64,000 nt of DNA from contig QEYB01000377.1 of assembly GCA_017562135.1 (NCBI GenBank), positions 248,001 through 312,000 on the forward strand. Reading direction: 5' to 3'. Numbering within the stretch: position 1 is the first letter of the stretch; each line of letters begins with the position of its first letter. Under the pieces are notes generated by a model. The model saw only the letters and a program-made list of their open reading frames with translations, did no database searches and was not told where the DNA came from. The DNA is from Dipylidium caninum (lineage: Eukaryota; Platyhelminthes; Cestoda; Cyclophyllidea; Dipylidiidae). Positions 1 through 10,736 of the stretch are shown here, in pieces. A program made the position numbers and the translations under genes.

Positions 1-319
1 ACACATCAGTCGTCGTCTCAAGTGGGATGGAGGTGGCGCGCCCAGTCGGAGTGGTGGGAGACTTGAAGGTGTGCGCCATGCACCCCCACCGGTAGTAGAC
101 GTGACGCCAGCTCAGCTTCTTTGATATGGGAGGAAGACGGGGAAGATAAACGTCCCCAAGAGGCCCTGGCCTTTCAAAGGATTTGTCAAGAGACGCGTCC
201 ACGCATTTTCGGTCAACTCGATGACGAGGTGTAGACAAGTGAGGGAAAAATTCGATGTGAAATCGCGAAATCCCGTGCTCTGAGGACTCACGAGATGTCA
301 AAAAGACTGGTTGACTCAC
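1..319 (-). other. Ceramidase intron sequence at window edge
   Basis: Read on the minus strand this follows the donor at 319-318. No continuation of ceramidase coding sequence (the expected conserved NVYTHY-type segment) could be found in any frame, so the next exon lies outside the window. Confidence 0.6.
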
Positions 320-2743
320 CTGGGAGAGAGCGCGAACCACTCGACGTCCAGCCATTGTGGTGAATTCGCCCGGCAATCCCACGATGACTAAGTCGCCGAT
401 TCGGAAGACCTGAGTCTCCACGATACTCGGGTGCCATGGCAGAGGGTGGTTCATCTACAGCAAGACGAGCACAATGTCTCAAGCGAAGGGCTAATTCTTT
501 CCTGGCTCAAGTCCCACTCCCCTCTGCCTAGTCACCATCGCCTTGGAAGGAGACGCTTTCTCTCAACAGCGGCGTTGGCACACAAAACCACCCCGAGGCG
601 TCTCTCGACCTAAACCCTAGCTGCTACTGTAAGCACTCGTCCGATCAACCGACTTCGCTGACCTCTAGAGTTACCCAGACGCTAAACACACGCAGTCGGT
701 TGTGCTACCTTTCAACTTGTCAAGACCCTCCGGCCGATCCGCCCGATATTACACTTACTAGACCGGTTGCCAGGAGAATGGGCTTAGGCGCGTGGCATTC
801 AATCATATCCTTCGAAGGTTTTGCCAGGAAGGAGGTGAGTAATTCCCAAAGAAATGTTCCGTTTAACATGCCTAGTAGAGAAGGGGAAACAAAAAGGAGG
901 ATTTCAAGGGCTCAGGCGGATAACCTCCAGGTTAGTTGGGACGGGATGGAGTCTCATTTTTGTATATCCCCTGCGCCGTCACTTGCCTCAGCCGCACCAA
1001 AATGCGTTTGAGTGGACGATCAGACAATTTTTCTCAAAAGGTGACATCCAACGATGTGTCACTGTTTAAATTTGACAGCGTTCACTTTCATCCAGTGCAA
1101 CCACGGACTGCACGCACCGCAAGGGGATCCGAGTGTTTGGTGAAAAGGGCGTGGGAAGAGACGAGGCACGATAATTCACTTTTCCCGAGGCGTTGTTCCA
1201 GCCTACCCTCAAGTCTCTCACAATTTGCCCCAATAAGGTCACGACTTGACACCTGACTCTCCCGAATCTGTCATTGGAACAGGCTTTTTTGCATGCAGAC
1301 TACTTCGTCAATGCCGTCTGGCGAGCCGCCTCGGACATCGTGTGTAATCCCGTGATTTCCGAGTGTCTCAGTCGCTTTTGTTGAGGCGCTAAGTTGCTGA
1401 AGGACATCAGGACGAAGAAGATCAAATTACCCGGCCATGAACGCTTTGGGTGAATGGTTGAATGGGGTTGTGACCGCATGGCGGTGGTAATGGCAAATTA
1501 GCTACTATCTTTTTGCTCTTTCACCCTTCATTTCTACGAATTTTCGATGACGCCACAATTTAATGCGCCAACTACGACTCGGTAGCACGCATTTGGGCAA
1601 CCTTTTGCTCCCAAAGGCCAAAATGCCCATTTAGCTTCACCACATTCGCACCTTATCGCCTCATCTTGCATTCTCTCGGCCGACTTTCTACCCTGCGAAC
1701 CAATTCGTTGTGTGAAACAGGCTAATCATCCGTGTGCAACACGAGCGACTAAATGGGCCGTAAGGGGCAGCAGGAGTCATGCTCCTGAGTGTTTATGTTA
1801 CACTTTATCAAGTGCCCAAAAAAGATAACGCTTTTGTGGTCATAATCTCTGACGAAAACGCAGGCCATTCTGTGTTCTCCACGACACCGGTAAATCAGAC
1901 AGTTAATTGGTAAGCCAATGGATAGGAGGCGCCAACTCACCTTGGGTAAAATCAGCAATTCCTGGCCCGTCCGTAGTTCCGGCAGCAAAACTATACCCCA
2001 GCGCTGGTTTGCAGGTCCTCCCTATTCTAGGGCTCTGACTACAAATGAAAGTGCCATTTTCTCATCTTCTCAGTCTCAACACTTTTGGGTAGCAGACTGG
2101 GCGATACCGAATAGGCAGTTCGGACTTAACTATAATGAGAATTTAGTGTCGTAGTATTTTGGTAGTATTGAAGTGCCATCCTAGTGGTTTAAGTGGAAGA
2201 AGCGCTGTTTCGGCAGATTTTATTTGTTGTAAAGGAGATGGTAGAGCAGATCTAGTGAGCCGGTGGGTAGATGTTACGAGGACCTGCGGGACAGAGGGAC
2301 ACATGCAAATTCCATATTAAAAGTCAACCAAACTATCCTCCCCGTCTGGAAGTAGAGTGTAGGAGAAGTCGGTCAAAGCGTCCAGCCTTACACCTATCCT
2401 ACCGCCTGACGCACAAACAAATGGCCGAGGGGACAGGAAACCGCTTGGTCTCACACGGTCGCGATTCCATGTGAAATGGTCCATGTGGAGTGGTGGAATC
2501 TCGATGCACGCAGGGGCTTATTTCGTGCTCATGGGCCCTAACTCAGGAACCGGGAGGAGACAGAGTCTACTAGTGGGCAGAAGGGCCGGTGGCGCACGAC
2601 GCAGCCGACGGAGAGGGTGGAGGGTGGACGGAGTAAGGGGGTGTGGATAATGCACGGAATTCTGCCGACATCTCAAGTAAAAATTCGACCTGAGTAGAGG
2701 AGTCACGTACGCCACGAGGGTAGATCTTCTCCAGACAGAAGAA

Positions 2744-2775
<32 letters not shown>

Positions 2776-5700
2776 AAAAGAAACACAAACCGTCCACGCC
2801 AATCGAAGGTGTTGCAGAATTATTAGACTGTGGATTTCCTGGCTAGGAACAGTTCAACTGCGCGTAGGAGCGGTGTGGCTTTAACCTCCACATCAAGACA
2901 GACTTACGTGCTCGCCTGACTTATACGCAACGACCACATCGGTCATGTCGACGAACTGATGACGAAAGTCCACAATTGCGCTGTCGTTCCCAGAGACCAA
3001 CTCAGTAGTCGCCAGGGCGTACAACTCCTTCGCCTTCTCAAACTGCATTTGCGCTATCAGACGTGTGCTTTCGAACATGTCACCATTGAGCCCGGGTCCG
3101 AGAGCGATACACTTTTGAACCTGTTCGAGGTAGAAGTAAATTGACGCAAATGGCTTCAAGGAAGCGCATATACTCTTGCGGGAGGGCACATTGTGTAGCT
3201 CTGTATGCCCTCGAGTCCCCTAGGCGACTGCGTGATTATGCAGCGTGGTGGCTGGACACAGTCATTCAAGCGTATCACTTCGGGATGGGCAACTCGTGGG
3301 CCTCAAAAGCCCACCAACATAAACTTAAAATCAGACCTTTCAAAGAAGGATGACGAAAAAAAGAATTAGAACGTCACTGTGACTGATGTAAACATTTGAT
3401 AAAAATAAGCGGTCAATGATTGGAGTAAATAAACTGAAAGATGCGTTCTACACTCCCTCACCCGTCCATCCGCACAGGTGCTGGTGAGGGAATCGCAATC
3501 TGCCCCGGAATCGACGCATCGTGCGCCCCTGGTGTTGGGGGAGACATCGCCCTCATTGGCTTGAGCAAACGCGGCCACGAAATTGTGCGCACCCTCGCCT
3601 CGGCCGGTGGCAGCAGCGTTGGACATCCACTGCTCGAAGAGCAGTGCCGCGAGACCCTTGTTGTCACTGCTGACAAGGCGATTGGTATTGTTCATACTGG
3701 TACAGTGCACAGGGAACCAATTCAGCATTCCCAAATCTCGCCCGTCGTCAGCGACGAATTTGAGGAGAAACATCGTCCGGTCGACATCGTGAATGTAGCT
3801 GAAGGAGGTTATTAAACCAGACGGGTTGGATAAGAGGTTCTATTAAACCAATTTAAGTGATGTGTCACGAGGTTAGGCAAATCTGCGTCTAATTTAACTA
3901 GCCAAAGTGGGGATGGAGGGAAACAACGCCACAACAAACAATTATATCGCCGTTAAATGACAGGGATCGAGAGGTTGAGTCGAGACCTCAGGGCAAATTA
4001 GAGATTTGTAAATTAACAAAAAGTGAAACAAATAATATGATCCTGCCAAAAGAGGAAAGATATTCCTCCCATGCTGATTGCTAACCGAGGCATAACGACA
4101 ATGTTGAGGAAGATGTTGCGATAGTCTAACCGAAATCGCGGGTTGTTTGAAACCTTTCCACTGCCTCGCAACGTTGGAAGTCTATTATTCCTTGCCGCCT
4201 AGTGAATGTCGGCGAGGCGACTGCTTCCACCCCTGCCGCCCCTAGTGACGCCTGATTTGGAGAGGTCGGCTTTCTCCCTGCCCTTCTGCTGGCTCCTCCT
4301 GCCGTCTGTTCCGACTTACTTCCGTGGAAACGTGGACGAATGGCCGGTGTTCGTTTCAGTCCTTGGTGTAGAAATGGAGTCTCGGGATGTCCACCGCCAT
4401 TACCGCTAGCGAGGAGACTGCGCTTGTCCACGAATATCAGTTTGATGTATTCGGGTAGGCAGAAGTGTGTGGAAAGGTCCTCCCCGACCAAGTGGGATTT
4501 TGTTGGACGAAAAGTACACCCCCAAATGCACCCGCATTCACGTCCTTGCTCACTTCTCCCACAGTTTCACACAACCGAGACACACATGGCACACCACACC
4601 ACACCACACCACGCCACGCCACGCCAAGCCTCACTACACCACATCCACTGCCACGTGCAGTCCTCGACAATTTGCCTCAGACGGGAATCCGTTTCGTCAA
4701 ATTTGCGATGACATATCAGAAACTTCACCGTTACTTTTGAGGTTTTTGTTCTTTACTTATACAGACGATTATTTTGCCACTCGTCAACTGCTTTGTCTCC
4801 CCTTAGTCCACTTTTTCTTTCATCAATCCTTGCGTTTGTTTGTCTAATCTTAATCATCCAACTATTTAGAGACTTTCAGTGGTCTACTTCTACCTCGCCT
4901 TATCATTTTGCCCACTTTCCCGCTTGTCGAGCATCATGAGGCAGACAACTCGTCGATGTGACCACATGAAAGTGGGAGGAGGGGACTTTCAGAAGCCTAT
5001 AAGAGGAATAAATTGCCATGATTTTGTTTGTTTGAGATTCTTCCACAACACGCGATGGTGGCCCTTGCGGGACTCTCCAATCTCTACACTCATTATGTGA
5101 CCACTTTCGAGGAGTACCAGGTAGGCCGGTGCTGAATGCCTCCCATTTATTTGTCAATTGGATGTACTCGGGTTAGGTAAGAAGTGTGTGAAAATCTTCT
5201 ACTCGACCAGGTGAAATGGTGTTGGACGGAAAACTCACCCTCAAACCCATCCGCATTCACCTCCTTTGCATTTAATCGACAATTCCACCCACCCAAGACA
5301 CACATGGCACATCACACCAAACCACACCTCCACTGCCATGTGGAGTCCACGACAATTTGCTTAAGGTGGAATCATCTTCATCAAACTGAAAATGGTCGGC
5401 TGATGATGGTCCCGTTGGTGTGCAACTAAGAGCCCCAGTTGCCATTTTGTTTATTCGTTTTTTTACCACTTTCCACCCACGTAAAATAAATTAACTCTTC
5501 TGCTCCGCTTAATGAACATCCTCCTAATTGGGTAATATTCACACTGTCTGCTTTGACATTCACAACCCTCCACTGGTAACGTAGATGGAAAGTAACATCC
5601 TTTTGCAGTTATCTTCCCTTCCTTCAGACACATGCCAGTCTGTCAGGATGGAGATGTTCACCGACTCTCACCACCCTCTGAAGCGTCCACTCAATCGACG

Positions 5701-8301
5701 TCATTGCGAACATGAACGACCCAAGATTAATGGAGGAGGTGCCTGCTGCAGTTATTCAATGCCTAATTAAATCTTCGCCTGTTTGCTCCAAAGTCGACAT
5801 TAAAGTTACACTTCCATCCTCCTTTCGCTCGGTCTTTCTCTCTCTCTCTCTCTGTCTCTCTCCATCGCTCGCCTTTTCTATGCCACACTCGTCTCCCTGA
5901 CAAAATTTTCTAGTGTTTTAATGGTTGGTAAAGTTAACAACAGTCTATATGTTAGATACACTGAATCAAGCAACTCATTTTGGCCTTTTTTAAAAGATGA
6001 CAAACATAATTTGAGAGATTAAACATACTTTTTTCGTTCATGTGGTGGATTTTGGAGGTAGGAGAGCGGGCTACGATTGACACTGGCATTGGAGATTTCG
6101 CCGGAAGCGTAGAAAATGCGTCCAGATGTCAACGAGTTGTAGGCTATCTTCACACTCTACACAGGGCAATCGAGGCGAAATGTTACATCAGCATATGGGA
6201 CACAAAGTTTTCACCTTCTATGGGAAAATTTAAACAGGACTCGTAAAGGCAGAACAACTGGAATAAAAACCGGAATTTTTGAAATAAAAGACGCAAAAAT
6301 ATTAGATTACCGGGTTTAGTTTAGGCTTTGGTGGTTGTTGGGTGAGTTTAAGTTTTTGTGTCTATAGATTCAAGACATTGTTACCTTGATAAACGAGATC
6401 ATTCTTTATGGCAGTGAGTAGATAGAAAATAAAAACGTTGTATTTTACAGATAAGAATAGTTGGGAGATCAGGTAATGATCAATCGCGTGCTCATAAAGC
6501 CAAGTTAGCAAGTATCCAACGCTTCTAATGCTCTTTTTATATGGCGATAGTCACATCATATTACAGATGTGAAATAGAAAAAAAGACAGGAAGATGAGTA
6601 AAAGACCGATATACGTCGTGACCGAATCGCATTTGTCCCATCTCCTACTCGATCATTTGATAAATCACTGCTGATAAATTCGATTTATAGTGGTTTCCTT
6701 TGAGAAAAAACTGCCTTGGGAGCACCGATTTGAGGTCTTATTGACTGAATAATGTGATTTTTTGTTGTCATCGACATTGAAGACTAAGTAAAATCTGATA
6801 TATTCTGGAAAATCAAGATCAATTTTAGCATGCACGAATACTGCAGATCTGAGACTTGGAAGAAGCAAGTTCGCAGGTTGACAGAAAGAAATGAGACTGT
6901 GTAATAGAGATTTTTGTTTTAAGTGTAAATATATCAAGGTAAGATGGTGTTTCCCGTCCGATCCATAAGTTTCTTGCCCAGATCAAGACCCAAATAAAAT
7001 ACACCATTCATTGGAGTTATAACTTTTAAGTTCCTTTAATGGCGCATCAAAATAACGGAAACGCGTAAGCGCTAGGAACAAAAGACTTTGAAAGTTGATA
7101 TTTATATTCAACGTCTAAATCATTTTAAAAAAATAATTTTGCGGCTATGATGCCGCAAAATGCATAATTTATAAACTTAATTGTTAGTAAATAAAACAGG
7201 GAAGACGACGTACGATATTTTCAGTCGGAATTTGTATCAAGGAAAAAAAATCAAATATGCAGATACATGGCAAGCAACTCCAATTCAGCTAAAAGTTAAG
7301 CTGACCCCTTTGCCAGAACAATGAAAAGAAAAAATTAATCCAGCATTAGTGAAATCGAGAAGCGTCAATCAAAATAATTAGAATCAATCCTGTTCCAAGC
7401 GCCAAAGTAAGATGCTTTAGAAATTCCCAAAAAATAGGTAGGCAATTACTTTTAATACATTCAGTAATTAAGTAAACCTGGCATGGTAAATCACACATTT
7501 TCATGAATGAACATCCGAAACTGGTTCATCGAATAACAAACAGTACCTCGACGATCCCCGAAGCCATTGCTTCAAAAGTGGCATTAGAAAATCCGCGAGA
7601 AGTTATATCAAAGAGAAGGTATTGAAAGAATCCGCCGGGTCCAGAATGAGTGTGTGTGGCGGATATCATGACGTTTTGGTGGTCGAAAACATCAGAGCCA
7701 AATTCTTCCTGAAGTAGGCGGACCACCTGGCTCTTCAACAACTGTGAGGTCATCCCTGCATCCAGACATATGAAGAGGATAGGACGACTGATAGGACTGG
7801 ACTTGATGAGAAAGGCACGGCTGAAAAGTCTCAGATGTAATCCCTGGCCCATCTGGAACGGGTTCGCATAGCCCATCTGTAAGGAACGTCACTATTCGAT
7901 TTAGTGTTTTCAGGAGGATAGCAGGAAGCTTGGAAGTGGCTTTTGTGATAAGTCTGAGAGTTTACTAAGGGGATAAACAGGGAGTCGCAAGTGAATAAAT
8001 TAAAAAATGAATAAATTAAAAAGCTGTTACCTAGAATTACATAAGAAACTAACACTATATATAAAATTATTTTTTGTAGCACTTAATATACAATAGAAAA
8101 CATGTAAAATATTGAATTGCGCAACTGTTCCATATTTTAGCAGGTAAATAGAGGCTGACTTACGAACTCCACACTGACCACAGGACCAGTGATGTCAAAC
8201 TTCCCAAGTCCAAAAAACAGACCGGATGTTGTGGGGAAGAAAAGCGTTGCAACAAAGCAAAGGAAGGACGAAGCACCGGTGCCCATAGGAGCCCAAATCA
8301 T
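320..8301 (-). CDS. ASAH2: Neutral ceramidase (partial, N-terminal two thirds)
   Basis: This secreted or membrane-associated hydrolase cleaves ceramide to sphingosine and fatty acid. Exons, in transcript order: 8301-8164, 7876-7547, 6156-6029, 3797-3462, 3120-2908, 2034-1941, 871-759, 454-320. All phases close across the seven introns. The ATG at 8301 opens a hydrophobic signal peptide (MIWAPMGTGASSFLCFVATL), followed by FDITGPV. Family landmarks in order are THTHSGPGGF (zinc ligand region), NRSPLSYLQNP, SMNNTNRLVSSDNKG, GDVSPN (carrying the catalytic Ser in this family), GDMFES, GYSFAAGTTDGPG, PKPILLATG, PWHP and PGEFTTMAGRR. The donor after 320 (gtgagt) shows that the gene continues past the left edge; about 486 residues are present of the roughly 750-780 usual in the family, so the rest of the C-terminal part is missing. 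Introns are 287-2231 nt, unlike the tiny introns of the neighbouring METTL2 gene. Identity is nearly certain. Confidence 0.95.
2735..2784 (+). repeat. (GAA)n-type microsatellite
   Basis: A slightly degenerate AGA/GAA trinucleotide tract lies inside the 2035-2907 ceramidase intron. It accounts for the poly-Ser and poly-Phe readings on the opposite strand. Confidence 0.9.
4444..4710 (+). repeat. Diverged direct repeat, copy 1, in ceramidase intron
   Basis: This copy begins gatgtattcgggtaggcaga and continues through matching blocks (gaagtgtgtg, gttggacg, cgcattcac, gacacacatggcac, cgacaatttgc) that recur in the same order about 0.7 kb downstream. It includes a CACACC/CACGC simple tract at 4590-4629. 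It lies in the 2.2-kb intron 3798-6028. Insertions and deletions between copies suggest an old segmental duplication or two copies of a non-autonomous repeat. No coding capacity is evident. Confidence 0.7.
5161..5395 (+). repeat. Diverged direct repeat, copy 2, in ceramidase intron
   Basis: This is the partner of the copy at 4444-4710 and begins gatgtactcgggttaggtaa. The offset between copies falls from about 717 bp at the start to about 684 bp at the end because of small indels. The CACACC tract is shorter here. Confidence 0.7.
5835..5862 (+). repeat. (TC)n microsatellite
   Basis: A near-perfect TC dinucleotide run with one G interruption, in the ceramidase intron 3798-6028. Confidence 0.9.
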
Positions 8302-9587
8302 AGTCGCGGGAATGGTCAAGTCGGAGCAGATATATTACCTAAGGATACAGATAGCATACTTTAACAACGAATCGCGTATGCATCATTTCCTAATTAGCCT
8401 GTAATATAGACTGCTAATTCGCACTTCAAACCACGTTTTAGCTTGAATATGGTATTTTTTAGTTCATAGATCAAGGCGGACCTCCACGCGCCTAAGCGGG
8501 GAAATAAATTATGTAACAGGTTAGGCAGCCGTTTATAGTTTAAGACCCTGGGCAAACAAATATTTTGTGTCCATGCTGGACAAAATTTGAGTGCTGATCC
8601 GAAAGAATATTACTCATAAAGTGACAAAGGTACACTTTAGGGAACTGTAAATTGAGCAATGTCTAATGCCGCTAATTTCCCAATTATGCAATGGGCCTCC
8701 AATAAAAACATTAATGAATAATGCTATTGAGGCTTCTCAGGTTTGAATTAAACTCACCAAAAAATGCCGAACTCGGTGAAAAATTGCATTCACCCGTAAA
8801 TAATCGGACTGATTTCTAGATTAAACGTCAATAAAAATTGCCTTAAGGCAGAATTCACTGTAAGGCCAACTGAAATTCAAATTATCAGTTGCCTATGTCG
8901 GCATGGGAGCCAAAACATAAATTGTCCTCTTTTTTGATGGCATATGTGTGTTTCGTTTATCACGGAGGTTTGCCTTACGGAATGATGGTAATATACACCA
9001 ACCAGAATGATGTAAAATGAAATTTTCCATATATACTATTGAGCGCTGTTATAGTAATTACTATACAGAAAAGCACTTGGTTCGCGGTTGAGTATGGTTC
9101 TTTGCAAACTATGGTTATTAGTATGCCATTGGAATGTACTTACGAGGTAGTTCTGCATATTTTCTACTGACACGCCTTCAAATAAATTGCACAAATGGCA
9201 TAAGTTTATTTACAGTTACAACCAACTTGCCTCTCGTCCTATAAGGTAATTTTATTGAGCGGGATTAGCATCACTGTGAATTTCGATACAAGGAGGTTAC
9301 CGTAAGCTATGCATTCTCAACCATGGAATAGAGTTGCGTTTTACTTGCACTGTGAGAGTCACACTTTTTGGTTTGCGACCAGCGGTATATCATTTGAGCA
9401 TATATTTTCACTTATATGAAAGATGTAACCGTTCGCCCGTTAACTACATGCAGCCTTGATTATTGGTACAATTTTGCAACCATTCGTTTTTCGTGAATTA
9501 CAAACTACTTAACAAAACTGTTGGTCCTTTCTAAAGACTTCAAAACGCAACCTACTCGCGGCTTGGCCAAGGTCATACGCTAATGCG
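8302..9587. promoter_or_regulatory. Divergent intergenic region, ceramidase / METTL2
   Basis: About 1.3 kb lies between the start codons of two genes transcribed away from each other. It is AT-rich and has no open frame that I recognise. It must hold both promoters, but no specific element can be assigned by eye. Confidence 0.5.
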
Positions 9588-10673
9588 ATGTCGTCATTCG
9601 GCAGTAGGCGTCTTCAGAAAGAAGATGATGTCTTTGATTGTAATGCCTGGTAGTGTACAGAATAAAATTCATCAAATATAGGGATGATTACGAATGGACA
9701 GAAGATATGGAACAGGAGGCACAGGCGATGATCGAAATTTCCTCCGTTATCACAATACCTGATGAGGAAAGAGGTAGCACCTTCTTTTCCTTATTGCATG
9801 CCAGAACGGTTTGTCACGGAGGCAGCAACATATTGGGACAGATTTTACGACAGACATGAATCTCGGTTCTTCAAGAACCGCAAGTGGCTGCCCCGCGAAT
9901 TCGCCGAACTCATTGATGGTTCACTTTGTTCAGGCCCATTCCTCGCCGGTCCTCCCTCATTCCCAGGAAAAAACAGCACATTACGTGTACTAGAAGTTGG
10001 CTGCGGTCCTGGTAATTCAGTGGCCCCAATCCTCGAGAACCGCTGGTTACTTTGCCTACCCCATAACTAATCCTTCTCGCCTCTAGGCGCGGTGAAGACG
10101 AGACATTCGTTTACGCCTGCGACTTTTCCGAAAAAGCAGTTTCTCTGATGAAATCCTCCTTCTCCTATAACCCTCAATGTTGCTTTGCCTTCCATCAGGA
10201 TATCTCCAAACCGGACCTGACTTGGCCCTTCCCTCCAGAAAGTATTGACGCTATCTGTTGTGTATTCGTACTCTCAGCGATCAGTCCAAGCACGTAAGAA
10301 TTTTTCCTTCCAACCGAATTTCAGTTTCCCTCAAACTATCCGGAACCTCTATGCCTGTCTTCGCCCTGGCGGCGTCGTCTTCTTCCGCGACTACGGCCTC
10401 TACGACCTCTCGCAAATGAGAGTCAAACAGGGTAGATGCATTGGGCGAAATTTCTACACTCGAGGAGACGGCACATGTGCCTACTTCTTCCAACAAGGTA
10501 AGAAAAATGTCGAGACACACTCTCTTGTAGATGAGGTGACGAAGTTGTTCATCAATGAGGGTTTTATTGAACGGCAGATAAGAACGGATAGGAGGTTGAT
10601 TGTTAATCGCCGCAAGAAGTTAAAGATGTACAGAGTATACATTCAAGGGAAGTACACAAAACCCATATCGTGA
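9588..10673 (+). CDS. METTL2: METTL2-type tRNA N3-methylcytidine methyltransferase
   Basis: SAM-dependent methyltransferase of the METTL2/6/8 family, which makes m3C at position 32 of tRNAs. Exons: 9588-9649, 9682-9773, 9805-10045, 10087-10293, 10325-10497, 10531-10673. They total 918 nt, giving 305 residues, and every phase closes. The N-terminal NAWDDYEWTE segment matches METTL2/8 rather than METTL6. Further marks are TEAATYWDRFYDRHE, the SAM-binding LEVGCGPGNS (about 114-123), YACDFSEKAV, LRPGGVVFFRDYG, RNFYTRGDGT, AYFF and the C-terminal DRRLIVNRRKK and RVYIQGK. The introns are 32, 31, 41, 31 and 33 nt. The third has an atypical GTTACT donor. The gene is tail-to-tail with the UVRAG-like gene. 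Confidence 0.93.
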
Positions 10674-10729
10674 CCGTTATATCTCCTACAAATCATCACC
10701 TCCTTCTTTCGCAAGTCTGAAACAAAAAG

Positions 10730-10735
10730 AATAAA
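10730..10735 (+). terminator. Poly(A) signal AATAAA for METTL2
   Basis: A canonical hexamer 57 nt after the METTL2 stop. It lies immediately outside the stop codon (10739-10737) of the convergent UVRAG-like gene, so the METTL2 cleavage site should fall inside UVRAG coding sequence, antisense to it. Confidence 0.6.
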
Positions 10736-10736
10736 T

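Noticed and set aside
1170..1255. Alternative ceramidase exon read on the minus strand (containing IVRDL)
   Set aside because: It fitted phase at one end only. The segment at 759-871 fits both phases and matches the family much better (PKPILLATG).
3441..3815. 124-codon open frame on the plus strand
   Set aside because: It is the antisense shadow of the best-conserved ceramidase exon (3462-3797).
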